Assembly: GCF_008086205.1 (NCBI RefSeq) | Contig: NZ_VSKK01000005.1 | Location: 1-64,000 of the forward strand | Origin: Bizionia myxarmorum | Lineage (GTDB): Bacteria; Bacteroidota; Bacteroidia; Flavobacteriales; Flavobacteriaceae | Length of the DNA stretch: 64,000 bases | Direction of reading: 5' to 3' | Shown here: in pieces, positions 1 through 7,759 of the stretch | Position numbering within the stretch: the first letter of the stretch is position 1 | Layout: each line of letters opens with the position of its first letter | The notes under the pieces: generated by a model | The model's input: only the letters and a program-made list of their open reading frames with translations | The model's database searches: none | Told to the model about the DNA's origin: nothing | Position numbers and translations under genes: made by a program

Positions 1-475
1 TTCTAAAGTCCTCATTCTTATTAATAGTCATGTTACCTTGAAAAATTAGTTTTAGCCAATTTAAAAACGTCGTTTTACCCGTTTTGCGCTCTTCACTTAC
101 CAAACATAAAATTGGTAGTATTTGCGTTGGATGCTTCCAAAGAATTGTGAGATAATCTAAACCTATTTCATAATGCTCATCAAAAATGTGTTTTAAGAAG
201 GCTTTAGTTTTTTTAAAATCACCACTTAAAAATTCATGTTGTAACTTTTCATATTCATTATAGAATCCATCAATATCTTGCTTGTAACTTACATGTGATG
301 GTATTAAGCAAAATCCATTATATTTTTCAATTTCATCTAAATAATCCTTTCCTTCATCTGTAATTATTTCACCTTTTTTCCATTTTAATAGCGTACTCCA
401 TTTGTCTCCGCTATGTAAAGGCACCAAAGCTTTCTTATAGTATTCGGTGCCTATTCTTAAATATATGCTGTCCAT
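1..475 (-). CDS. P4-type primase/helicase, partial (runs off left edge)
   Basis: The minus-strand frame opens with ATG at 475 and stays open to base 1, giving the first 158 residues. It contains a Walker A-like stretch SEERKTGKTTF near residue 136, preceded by LPILCLVSEE. That context is typical of the superfamily 3 helicase half of phage/plasmid P4-type primases (DUF5906-like) in Bacteroidota integrative elements. The start lies 2 bp after the stop of the preceding gene, so it is probably translated from the same transcript. Such proteins prime or unwind element DNA; that role is inferred from the family. The rest of the domain is outside the window, so family assignment is moderate. Confidence 0.6.
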   Translation of the reverse strand, partial: MDSIYLRIGTEYYKKALVPLHSGDKWSTLLKWKKGEIITDEGKDYLDEIEKYNGFCLIPSHVSYKQDIDGFYNEYEKLQHEFLSGDFKKTKAFLKHIFDEHYEIGLDYLTILWKHPTQILPILCLVSEERKTGKTTFLNWLKLIFQGNMTINKNEDFR

Positions 476-477
476 TA

Positions 478-948
478 TTAAAACAATTGAACTTTTAATC
501 TTCCAGCTCTAATAATTTGAGACGGTTTAATATCTAACTCCAAAATTATTTGTGTCATTTCAGGGTCTTTAATGCTCATTTCATTAATTTCAGAAGCAAT
601 AGCATTTAATTTCAAGGTTCTTTTACTTAAATTACTCATATTGTTTTGTAATATTTTTGAAGATGTTAATTTTGATGTTTTTTTATTGAAAGCTGAACTA
701 TTTTCTTGGATATTCTTTGAAAAATTAGACCTTTGAGGGCGTATTGAATTGAGTTTTTTAATGTTACCCATAGCACATACTTCTCCACTTAAGGAATCAA
801 GATATTTTAATATTAATTCTGTGATTTTTTTAAGTTGAACGCTTGAGCTACTTTGCGCTAATAATTGTTCACAGCGCTTTTTCTCAATTCTGATAGCTTT
901 TAGAAGTTCTTTTTGCATATCTGATATATTTGTTTTAGTCATCATCAT
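478..948 (-). CDS. hypothetical protein between HTH and primase genes
   Basis: This 156-aa Lys/Ser/Asn-rich protein has no family I recognise. It begins with three in-frame ATG codons (MMMTK). The first ATG overlaps the stop of the upstream HTH gene, and the stop is 2 bp before the primase ATG, so it sits in a tight minus-strand operon. The N-terminal part (residues 10-60) is predicted helical and charged. The middle is low-complexity (SSKIL, NNMSNLSKR), and the C-terminal 30 residues, with DPEMTQIILELDIKPSQIIRAG, could form a small helical domain. Its position between an HTH and a primase suggests a replication accessory role for the element; this is inference only. Confidence 0.55.
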   Translation of the reverse strand: MMMTKTNISDMQKELLKAIRIEKKRCEQLLAQSSSSVQLKKITELILKYLDSLSGEVCAMGNIKKLNSIRPQRSNFSKNIQENSSAFNKKTSKLTSSKILQNNMSNLSKRTLKLNAIASEINEMSIKDPEMTQIILELDIKPSQIIRAGRLKVQLF

Positions 949-1232
949 TATCTTCTATATTTTAAAGATTTAACTTCAGATAATGCCACGTCAAAGTCTT
1001 GACGTTTTATAAAGACACGTCTTCCTATTTTAAAGGCGGGTAGAATACCTTTCTTAATATAATTATGGATTGTTAATTTTGCTACTCCTAATTCTTCGGC
1101 AGCTTCCTTAATGGAGAGTTTTGTGTTTTCTTTTGTAGAGAATAAAGGAGAGAGTCTCTTTTCAAATAGGGCATCTATATGACCTAGTAATTCTTGTTTA
1201 GTAAGTTCTTCAACTTGAAAAATTGTTTTCAT
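948..1232 (-). CDS. excisionase-like helix-turn-helix DNA-binding protein
   Basis: This 94-aa protein has a MerR/excisionase-type winged HTH from about residue 40: LSIKEAAEELGVAKLTIHNYIKKGILPAFKIGRRVFIKRQDF in outline, with the characteristic SIKEAA and G-R-R-V/Y-I features. The N-terminal 35 residues are a charged helix. Proteins of this type accompany tyrosine recombinases in Bacteroidota integrative elements and act as excision factors or as regulators of replication genes. It heads the minus-strand operon with the 156-aa gene and the primase. Upstream there is an 8-bp tandem repeat (1309-1337) that could be an operator. The HTH call is firm; the precise role is inferred. Confidence 0.8.
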   Translation of the reverse strand: MKTIFQVEELTKQELLGHIDALFEKRLSPLFSTKENTKLSIKEAAEELGVAKLTIHNYIKKGILPAFKIGRRVFIKRQDFDVALSEVKSLKYRR

Positions 1233-1308
1233 TTATATAGTTTTACGATTAATAATACCGCTAAACTATATTGAATGAAGATGAATTAGTTTGACTTAAT
1301 TTTACCTG

Positions 1309-1337
1309 TCAAAGAGTCAAAGAGTCAAAGAGTCAAA
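1309..1337. repeat. 8-bp tandem repeat upstream of HTH gene
   Basis: The unit TCAAAGAG is repeated about 3.6 times without interruption. It lies between the HTH gene start (1232) and the 3' end of the 352-aa gene (1342). It may be an iterated binding site for the HTH protein or simple slippage. Confidence 0.75.
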
Positions 1338-1341
1338 ATAA

Positions 1342-2400
1342 TTAAAAAGGGAAATCCACCATATTGGTCGCCTTGTCAATAAAAGATGTGTATGACAAAT
1401 AAACATCTTGATTGGTGGAATTGAGGAATGCGTTGTAATTTTGCTTTGATATATTTACATTAAAAGTGTTATTTAAAGCCTGTACTTTGTCAACATCATT
1501 GCAAAACTTTAAATATCCCTTATTATCTAATTGAAACATAAGAGCACAAATAAAGAATTGAGCCCCGCGTTTTTCATATTTTACTGGAATTATAAACTCC
1601 ATTTTTTCTGTAATAACCCCTTTGAGAATTAAATCACTTATAATAGTGAAATATTGCGAATTATTTATGAATAGTGATTGAGTAGTAATAATACTCCCAT
1701 TTTTTTTGTTTTTATTTAAACATATTGGATTCTCTATTTTTTCAATTTCTAATTTAATATGGAAAAGCATATAACTACTTTCCATGAATTCTCTCCATAA
1801 ATCTATTAAATCTGAAAACAAGAAATCATTTTCTAAATTTTTATTATCACTGAGTGTACTTCGGATCCATCCAAAAAATCCAATTTTTGGTGCATTCTCG
1901 TTTAAATACATTTGGGCGAATAAAGGATATGAACCTATAACATCATAAACTAAATCTTTCCAATTTGTAAATTCTTGATTTCGCGAAACAAGGTTATCAT
2001 CATATAGAGAGTACAAATCACTTTCTGGAAATTGTTTTTGATGTTCTTGTTTTAGATATTTAAGTTTTTCGTCTTTTCCTATAAAGCCATCTAATCTATA
2101 TATAAGTTTTTCTCTATCCACTTGAATACCCAATGCATCATAATTAATACAAAAACTTAAACACAGATAAACCTCTTCTAGAAACTCATCATTAAAACTA
2201 TATATAACACCATTAAAATATAGAGGTACCTCAAATTCTTCAGAATTAAAACTAAAGCCTGAATTAAGGTTACTTATAAAAATAATCTCTTTTTTCAATA
2301 AAACACCAATCAAGGTTTCGTCAACCGTATCAAAGCTAACCTCTTCTAATATCCCAAAAAATTTGGGGACTAACTCTTCATTAGAATCATTTAGTATCAT
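1342..2400 (-). CDS. hypothetical protein, 352 aa, element-associated
   Basis: An acidic protein with no signal peptide and no family I can name. The N-terminal third is Glu/Asp/Phe-rich. The C-terminal 130 residues, with ITTQSLFINNSQYFTIISDLILKGVI and EKRGAQFFICALMFQLDNKGYL, look like a small globular domain seen in proteins next to integrases of Bacteroidota elements. It is codirectional with Int1 and the primase operon. The coding call rests on a long open frame, family-typical amino-acid content and its position. The gene ends 5 bp from the TCAAAGAG repeat. Confidence 0.6.
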   Translation of the reverse strand: MILNDSNEELVPKFFGILEEVSFDTVDETLIGVLLKKEIIFISNLNSGFSFNSEEFEVPLYFNGVIYSFNDEFLEEVYLCLSFCINYDALGIQVDREKLIYRLDGFIGKDEKLKYLKQEHQKQFPESDLYSLYDDNLVSRNQEFTNWKDLVYDVIGSYPLFAQMYLNENAPKIGFFGWIRSTLSDNKNLENDFLFSDLIDLWREFMESSYMLFHIKLEIEKIENPICLNKNKKNGSIITTQSLFINNSQYFTIISDLILKGVITEKMEFIIPVKYEKRGAQFFICALMFQLDNKGYLKFCNDVDKVQALNNTFNVNISKQNYNAFLNSTNQDVYLSYTSFIDKATNMVDFPF

Positions 2401-2578
2401 TTATATTATTTTTTTATTAGTTAAGCAACAATGATCCAAATTACAAATAAGCACCAAAATTTAGTGACTTACTGTTTATTAAGCCATCGAATTATGCCGT
2501 AAACATAATCAACATGCTTTTCAATTCAGCTCTAAAAGAAATAAAAAACATCAAACTTTTTGTCCCTCTATTTAACAA

Positions 2579-3859
2579 TTAATTATCCTTGTTTTTACTT
2601 TCAGAGGTATCTTCTAACTTCCAAACATCCTGCATAAAATCATTTCTCTCTTCATTGTTTGGTTTATAATATTTATTAAAGACTTCTAGACTCCTATGCC
2701 CTGTATAACTCATAATAACCTTGTCTGGTATCTTTTTATTCTTCATAATGGTGATGAAGCTTCTGCGTGCTGTATGAGAGGATATACGGTCATATAGGTG
2801 GTCTATTTGCTCAATAATCTCCTTCCCTATTTTGGTAGTCTTTTTGATATTTTCATCAAATCCCATTTTAGAAAATGCCTCTTTCACATATTCATTAAAT
2901 TTCTGATTAGATATTTTTGGTAAGTTATAATTATACTTCTCAAGTATGTAAGTTGAAAAATCATTTAAGGGCACTTTCAGGGTTTTATCATTATTCTTTT
3001 GATCCCTTACTACAATTGCGCCATCTTGAATATCCTTCTTCTGTACTTTAGAGTAATTACTATAACGCATACCTGTAGCGCATCCAAAAACAAATAAATC
3101 CCTTACCTTTTCTAGCCTTTCGTTTCCTGTGAAATCAAAATCAAATACTTCTTGAACTTGAACCAATGTTAACGCTACCTCTTCGGTTTCTTGAGCTTTA
3201 GGTGCCTTAAATTTTTGGAAGTCTAATTTATAAGTATGGTTATTCTCAACTGCCCAATACATAAAGGTTTTAAACAATCCTATATTTCTTCTTAAGGTAT
3301 TAGAAGAATGCTTTTTAGTTTTAATGCAAAAGCTAACAAGGGAATTATAAAATGACTTATCAATTTGATTAAAGTAGATTTTCTTTTTTATACCTTCTTG
3401 ATAATCCTCTAGCAATTTCCTGTTATACTCGTACCGTTTTATTGTAGTTGGGGAATTGGCTTCTTCTGTTTGGTCATTTTTCTTTTCATTTAAGAATAGG
3501 TCGTAAACCTCAAAAAACTGGGTTGAAATGGATTCTGTTCGTTTAAATTCTTTATTAAATTCCTCTTTTAGGCTTGCTAATAAAATCTCTCTATTAGATA
3601 GCTTATAATTCTGAATCGTATCAGAATAAAAATTATGATACCTATCTAATTGTCTTTTTATAACTCTGTGCTTTTCCGCCTTTACAGAACGTCCATTTAA
3701 GCCTTTTGGTTGCCTATTTTCAAAATCCCATTCATCAGGATGAATTACCTCTCCAGTTGAGTAAATAAATTTCCTTCCCTCGGTTTTAATATATGCAGAA
3801 AATAGTATTAACGTCTCCTTATTTCCTTTCGGTTCCTTAATATTAAATGTACTTCTCAT
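2579..3859 (-). CDS. tyrosine recombinase / integrase (Int1)
   Basis: This 426-aa site-specific recombinase has an N-terminal arm-binding region (residues 1-90), a SAM-like core-binding domain (about 110-220) and a C-terminal catalytic domain. Visible catalytic elements are the box I Arg in GCATGMRYSNYS, HTARRSF with His362, His388 in YTGHRS, and the Tyr397/398 nucleophile in FNKYYKPN. All catalytic residues are therefore present. It presumably integrates and excises the element that extends left of the window. Directly upstream of its start are two copies of GTTGACAGT (3869-3889), likely att or arm sites; a related copy lies at 29810-29821. It transcribes away from the neighbouring integrase Int2. 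Confidence 0.9.
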   Translation of the reverse strand: MRSTFNIKEPKGNKETLILFSAYIKTEGRKFIYSTGEVIHPDEWDFENRQPKGLNGRSVKAEKHRVIKRQLDRYHNFYSDTIQNYKLSNREILLASLKEEFNKEFKRTESISTQFFEVYDLFLNEKKNDQTEEANSPTTIKRYEYNRKLLEDYQEGIKKKIYFNQIDKSFYNSLVSFCIKTKKHSSNTLRRNIGLFKTFMYWAVENNHTYKLDFQKFKAPKAQETEEVALTLVQVQEVFDFDFTGNERLEKVRDLFVFGCATGMRYSNYSKVQKKDIQDGAIVVRDQKNNDKTLKVPLNDFSTYILEKYNYNLPKISNQKFNEYVKEAFSKMGFDENIKKTTKIGKEIIEQIDHLYDRISSHTARRSFITIMKNKKIPDKVIMSYTGHRSLEVFNKYYKPNNEERNDFMQDVWKLEDTSESKNKDN

Positions 3860-3865
3860 AGATTT

Positions 3866-3889
3866 CCAGTTGACAGTATCGTTGACAGT
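3866..3889. other. paired GTTGACAGT repeats at Int1 end (candidate att/arm sites)
   Basis: CCAGTTGACAGT (3866-3877) is followed by GTTGACAGT (3881-3889), 7 bp upstream of the Int1 start. The 12-mer CCAGTTGACAGT recurs exactly at 29810-29821, beyond the right end of the Int2 element. Recombinase sites commonly lie next to the integrase gene, so these are candidate core or arm sites. Confidence 0.5.
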
Positions 3890-3986
3890 AAAGGTATGTT
3901 TTAATAGTGTTTTGACCTAAAATCTAAATATAATATTTATTAACAATCCTTTGGAAACAAGCATTACGAGTACATTTAGCTATATT

Positions 3987-4075
3987 GAGGTACATAAGGT
4001 TCAATTACCTCTTTCTCCGCTAGGAATAGCATAAATTCCACCAAAACCCTATAAACACTATGTTTATGGGGTTTT
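3987..4075. other. hairpin plus terminator-like hairpin between Int1 and Int2
   Basis: A GAGGTA/TACCTC stem spans 3987-4011 and is followed by CTTTCTCCGCTA. A second hairpin at 4043-4075 pairs AAAACCC-ATAAACA with TGTTTAT-GGGTTTT (15 bp including one G-U, 3-nt loop) and ends in T residues, as a Rho-independent terminator would. A similar pair in the same orientation occurs at 29717-29799. The stretch CTCTTTCTCCGCTA resembles a tRNA-Ser 3' end, but no full tRNA folds here. Confidence 0.5.
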
Positions 4076-4125
4076 TACTTTTCTGCAAATATCAAAATAA
4101 ACCATCTAATTACATTCTATAGGTG

Positions 4126-4141
4126 CACTATTCGGTTCACT
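4126..4141 (+). other. left 16-bp direct repeat (candidate attL of Int2 element)
   Basis: CACTATTCGGTTCACT is found exactly here and at 29668-29683. Inverted AGTGAACCGAA at 4159-4169 and GTGAACCGAT at 4251-4260 (overlapping the Int2 ATG) add further half-sites. The cluster directly abuts the Int2 gene, the usual place for an attachment site. Confidence 0.65.
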
Positions 4142-4258
4142 ATTAAAAAACCTCCTACAGTGAACCGAATTTCAGCAAACACCCACAAATACAATGACTT
4201 ACAGTAGGAGTTATATGAAATTTTACGTATTTTTATAAGGCATTTATAGAGTGAACCG

Positions 4259-5503
4259 ATGTACAATACTTTTTCTATATTATTCTTTCTCCAAAAAAAT
4301 AGGGTTACCCCGGATGGTAAAGCTCCTATTTACGTACGTATCACCGTAAATGGAAAAAGAGCCCAAACCACAATCAAACGTAAGGTATTAGTAGAAAAAT
4401 GGGACAGCTCCAAAGGAATAGTTCTAGGCAGTTCCCCTGAATCTAAAGCAATAAATAAGTACATAGACGATGTTAGATACAAACTAAATAAAATTCAAGA
4501 ACGCTTTTTAGATGCCAATAAACCATTCACGGCAATAGCTATTAAAAACCGCTATACGGGAAAAGACAACATTACTAAAATGCTCCTGGTAATATTTCAA
4601 GCTCATAATGATGAGGTAGACAGCTTAATAGGCAAAGACTTTGCCCCTGGCACTGCAGAACGTTATCGCACCACTAAAAAGCACGTGCAAGAATACATCC
4701 AGAAAGAATACAAAGTAGAAGACATACCTGTAAAGCATGTAGACCATAAATTTATTACCGGTTTAGAATACTACTTAAAAACCACTCGAAAAACCAGTCA
4801 CAATACGGCCATTAAATACATTACCAATTTCAAGAAAATTATACGCATTGCCTATGCAAACGATTGGATAACTAAAGATCCGTTCTTCCATTGGAAAGCG
4901 AAACTCAAAACAATAGATCGAGAATTTCTTTCCAAAGAGGAACTTCAAACTATTATAGATAAGGAATTCAAAATCCAACGACTACAATTAGTCAAAGATA
5001 TTTTTATCTTCAGCTGCTTTACCGGCCTTGCTTACATTGATGTCAAACAGTTATCCAAAAATGACATAGTAATTGGTATTGATGGCGAATTTTGGATTAA
5101 AACAAAGAGAGCCAAAACACACACGCGAAGTAATATACCGGTACTTCCCATTCCGTCAGATATTATTGAAACCTATAAAGAACATCCGCAGGTAATAAAC
5201 ACTGAAAAGCTCTTACCTATTTTAAGCAATCAGAAAATGAACTCTTATTTAAAAACGATTGCAGACAGTTGCGAAATAAACAAAAACCTAACCGATCATT
5301 TGGCTCGGCATACCTTTGCTACCACCGTAACATTAACCAACGGAGTTCCTATAGAGTCCGTTAGTAAAATGCTCGGTCATAAATCACTCAAAACGACACA
5401 GCACTACGCCAAAATTTTAGATAGAAAGGTAAGCGCCGATATGAATGCTCTAAAATCTATCTTAAGCAACCAAGAATTACAAGCCAAAGAAGCAAACAAA
5501 TAG
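4259..5503 (+). CDS. IntDOT-like tyrosine recombinase / integrase (Int2)
   Basis: This 414-aa integrase is of the CTnDOT type. Its N-terminal arm-binding domain (about residues 1-90) starts FSILFFLQKNRV and contains APIYVRITVNGKRA; a SAM-like core-binding domain and a catalytic domain follow. HLARHTF places His347 and Arg350, GHKS gives His374, and QHYAK gives the nucleophile Tyr383. Box I reads CFTGLAYIDVKQL, without the canonical Arg, as is known for IntDOT itself, where a Ser replaces it. The ATG overlaps a GTGAACCGAT half-site, so integrase binding may repress its own gene. It is the most likely enzyme for moving the 4.1-29.7 kb element. Confidence 0.92.
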   Translation: MYNTFSILFFLQKNRVTPDGKAPIYVRITVNGKRAQTTIKRKVLVEKWDSSKGIVLGSSPESKAINKYIDDVRYKLNKIQERFLDANKPFTAIAIKNRYTGKDNITKMLLVIFQAHNDEVDSLIGKDFAPGTAERYRTTKKHVQEYIQKEYKVEDIPVKHVDHKFITGLEYYLKTTRKTSHNTAIKYITNFKKIIRIAYANDWITKDPFFHWKAKLKTIDREFLSKEELQTIIDKEFKIQRLQLVKDIFIFSCFTGLAYIDVKQLSKNDIVIGIDGEFWIKTKRAKTHTRSNIPVLPIPSDIIETYKEHPQVINTEKLLPILSNQKMNSYLKTIADSCEINKNLTDHLARHTFATTVTLTNGVPIESVSKMLGHKSLKTTQHYAKILDRKVSADMNALKSILSNQELQAKEANK

Positions 5504-5574
5504 TTAATTCACTCACATTTAATCCTTTCATATTTTTTATTATATTTAATACCCCATCCTAAATCTCATCATTT

Positions 5575-6417
5575 ATGAATAAGATTAACGCCTTGATTGA
5601 TGATTTTAAACTAAAAATCAATAGTCTCCCTCAAGATAGACTAAATGAAATTACCTATTTAAAAAACTACGTAAGCTTAAGCAGTGAATATTTACACTTA
5701 TTAAGACTATATATTCGAGAAAAAGATTTTTCATCACAATCTGATGAAATTTACTTTTTTAAAGAGGTAAAACCCCTAATCAATGGGCATTTAAAGTACT
5801 TCTCTCACGTTCATTATTATTTGCTGAATCGTCCCAAATTAAGCCTTCCTCGGCAAAGAAAATACATATATCTTATTTTAAAGAAGTTCGAAATTCAAAA
5901 AATTAGAGAATTTGATTTTGTGAAATATTATAGGCATAAAGAAACCAGGCTCGATCATATATATTTTCTTCGTGGTACAAATAACTTGGCAATTACAAAT
6001 GCTATTTGTCATTTCACAGACCCGGAATTCTCAACAAGTCACGATGACCTCGTAGCTAAAATTATTACATATGATCTTTTGATGGTATATTACAAACATG
6101 AATTGAAATTATTAAAAGGAAATAAAAATTCATTACATACACAGCAACCAATTTGCATTCCTCCCGGAGTTTCATGGACAGCATCTAAAACTGACCTTGT
6201 CAAGTTAATGTATGCAACATTTGCCACCGGTGCATTTACAAATAGCAATATGGATTTAAAAAGTCTGGCCAAAATTTGTGAAACCGTGTTTAATATAGAA
6301 CTCGGAAATTTCTATAAAACTTATGGTGAAATAAAAGCACGCGAAGGTAGCCGAACCAAGTTTTTAGATAAAATGCGCACTTCATTAATCAAAAAAATGG
6401 ATAATGACTACAGATAA
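5575..6417 (+). CDS. RteC family protein
   Basis: This 280-aa protein matches the RteC family known from CTnDOT, where RteC activates excision genes. The recognisable C-terminal block is SWTASKTDLVKLMYATFATG, then the DLKSLAKICETVFNIELGNFYKTYGEIKAR region and RTKFLDKMR...IKKMD at the end. The N-terminal half has helical, Tyr-rich segments (HYYLLNRPKLSLPRQRKYIY). It lies 71 bp after Int2 on the same strand. A perfect 9-bp inverted repeat with an extended 14-bp arm lies about 80 bp downstream (6494-6530), before the next HTH gene, and is a natural candidate target for RteC. No RteA/RteB two-component genes were seen nearby. Confidence 0.88.
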   Translation: MNKINALIDDFKLKINSLPQDRLNEITYLKNYVSLSSEYLHLLRLYIREKDFSSQSDEIYFFKEVKPLINGHLKYFSHVHYYLLNRPKLSLPRQRKYIYLILKKFEIQKIREFDFVKYYRHKETRLDHIYFLRGTNNLAITNAICHFTDPEFSTSHDDLVAKIITYDLLMVYYKHELKLLKGNKNSLHTQQPICIPPGVSWTASKTDLVKLMYATFATGAFTNSNMDLKSLAKICETVFNIELGNFYKTYGEIKAREGSRTKFLDKMRTSLIKKMDNDYR

Positions 6418-6493
6418 TTTATCCATGGTTCTTGTCAAACTTTAAGTACACTTCTGCCCTATTCCCTTTTTCTAGTTTGTTCTAATTATGTTA

Positions 6494-6530
6494 AATTCTT
6501 TCGGTAGTTGTTCGGTACTACCGAAGAATT
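6494..6530. promoter_or_regulatory. large imperfect palindrome, candidate operator or oriT hairpin
   Basis: TTCGGTAGT (6500-6508) and ACTACCGAA (6517-6525) form a perfect inverted repeat around 8 bases. Flanking AATTCT and GAATT extend it to about 14 bp per arm with one bulged T. It lies between rteC and the HTH gene at 6669. Confidence 0.5.
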
Positions 6531-6577
6531 CTCAACAAACTACCTCAAATTTGCTGTATGATGGCCAGATTAATAGC

Positions 6578-6613
6578 AGCCATCATCTAAAGCGAAAGCT
6601 CATGATGATGGCT
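6578..6613 (+). terminator. hairpin with internal GAAA tetraloop, possible terminator
   Basis: AGCCATCATC (6578-6587) pairs with GATGATGGCT (6604-6613). The 16-nt interior contains AGC-GAAA-GCT, a GNRA-capped mini-stem. TTATTAAAAAA follows, so the T tract is weak. It could be a terminator or a structured leader for the HTH gene at 6669. Confidence 0.4.
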
Positions 6614-6668
6614 TTATTAAAAAACATCTAGTTAACATAAAAGCACGTATTAATTAAATCACATCATT

Positions 6669-6938
6669 ATGCCAACAACAATCCTTACCACCGACGACCT
6701 CTATCAATTCAAAATGGAATTATTTCACGAGATTAAATCACTCCTTTCCAGCACCCAGCCTTCCAAGAAATACTTAAGGTCAACAGAAGTCATGAAGCTT
6801 TTACAACTAAGCCCAGGAACGCTTCAAAACCTCCGTGTTAATGGCACCATCCCCTACACCAAACTAGGGGGAATTATTTATTATGACCAAGAAGACATTA
6901 ACAACGTCCTACAAGATAACCGCATGCATCACGTTTAG
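6669..6938 (+). CDS. helix-turn-helix DNA-binding protein
   Basis: An 89-aa protein of the common Bacteroidota transposon type. A short N-terminal helix (residues 1-30) is followed by the MerR/excisionase-like HTH: RSTEVMKLLQLSPGTLQNLR, NGTIPYTKLGG and IYYDQEDINNVL. The second helix and the G-x-I/L-Y-Y wing are characteristic. It sits between rteC and the replication-type gene, the usual order in such elements, where it is thought to regulate excision or replication. A small stem (ATCCCG/CGGGAT) lies just after its stop. Confidence 0.85.
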   Translation: MPTTILTTDDLYQFKMELFHEIKSLLSSTQPSKKYLRSTEVMKLLQLSPGTLQNLRVNGTIPYTKLGGIIYYDQEDINNVLQDNRMHHV

Positions 6939-7048
6939 CCACAAATCCCGTGCTTGCCGCGGGATCTATTTAGTTTATTCATAACAACAACCATTCATCT
7001 GGCTTTAAGCCGAATAGTAGAATGCATAAAATTTAAGATTAAATAAAC

Positions 7049-7543
7049 ATGCCATCAATTAATTACATAAAGCACCTAAATGCGGTATTTCAACAGTTCT
7101 CTAAAGACAACAGGTTAAACCCAACGCATATCAGTTTGTATATGGCTTTTTTCCAATTATCGAATCACAGCCGGTTCCCAGTCCAGTTCCATGTTAATCG
7201 CGAAGAAGTTATGAATCTATCCAAAATAGGCTCTAAATCAACTTATCATCGGTGTGTCAAAGAATTAAATCACTACAAGTATCTAATTTATCACCCATCT
7301 CATAACCCATTTAAAGGGTCAAAAATTAACATGCTCATTTTTGGTACAACCTCTGGACAAGCAGTGGACTTAACCGTCCCAAATCAAGGACAAGCAGTGG
7401 ACTTAACTGTCCCAAATCAAGGACAAGCACTGGTACCTTTATATAAACATAATAAACAAATAGAAAACATTAATAAACTTTCTAAACTAGCGCAGCCAAA
7501 AAAACAAAATGTAGTAATTGGATTTTTTAAATCCAAAAAATAG
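7049..7543 (+). CDS. replication/regulatory protein of integrative element, truncated by in-frame TAG
   Basis: The 164-aa product has a winged-helix-like N-terminus: a helical YIKHLNAVFQQFSKDNRLNPTHISLYMAFFQ segment, then VNREEVMNLSKIGSKSTYHRCVKELNHYKYL. This is typical of the transposon replication proteins that precede IstB-like ATPases in Bacteroidota elements. It then has two perfect 11-residue repeats (GQAVDLTVPNQ). The frame stops at TAG 7541-7543 after FFKSKK. Reading through it, 67 more codons continue to TAA at 7745, and they encode the family-typical C-terminal motif (EAQKFYNHYQSIGWKLGG, then VDWKATAQNWIL). The gene is therefore nonsense-truncated unless the TAG is read through. Confidence 0.7.
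   Translation: MPSINYIKHLNAVFQQFSKDNRLNPTHISLYMAFFQLSNHSRFPVQFHVNREEVMNLSKIGSKSTYHRCVKELNHYKYLIYHPSHNPFKGSKINMLIFGTTSGQAVDLTVPNQGQAVDLTVPNQGQALVPLYKHNKQIENINKLSKLAQPKKQNVVIGFFKSKK
7355..7433 (+). repeat. 33-bp in-frame tandem repeat inside the replication-type gene
   Basis: Two 33-bp units (7355-7387, 7388-7420) differ at one base and are followed by a 13-bp partial third (7421-7433). The units encode GQAVDLTVPNQ. The period is a multiple of three, so copy-number change alters linker length without a frameshift. Confidence 0.85.
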
Positions 7544-7747
7544 CCCACTACTGAAGCGCAAAAATTTTATAATCACTACCAGAGCATCGGTTGGAAATTA
7601 GGTGGGAAAACTAAAATTGTCGACTGGAAAGCCACAGCTCAAAATTGGATACTAAAATCCGAGGAAATTAAAAACGCACACCAACAGTCCCAAAACAAGG
7701 ACAACCTAAAGACAACCAAAAACAAAAATTACAATCAGCCACTTTAA
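7544..7747 (+). pseudogene. orphaned C-terminal domain of the preceding gene
   Basis: This is in frame with 7049-7543 beyond the TAG. It encodes 67 residues, including AQKFYNHYQSIGWKLGGKTK and DWKATAQNWILKSEE, the conserved end domain of this protein family. It has no start codon of its own and ends at TAA 7745-7747, 12 bp before the ATPase ATG. The intact sequence after the stop suggests the mutation is recent, or that read-through maintains it. Confidence 0.65.
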
Positions 7748-7759
7748 AAAAACAGCAAG

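Noticed and set aside
3940-4022. tRNA-Ser-like text (TTTGGAAACAAG ... CTCTTTCTCCGCTA) near the Int1/Int2 junction
   Set aside because: The T arm does not pair properly (positions equivalent to 53-61 mismatch) and no acceptor 5' strand is present, so no tRNA gene is called. It may be a decayed att remnant.
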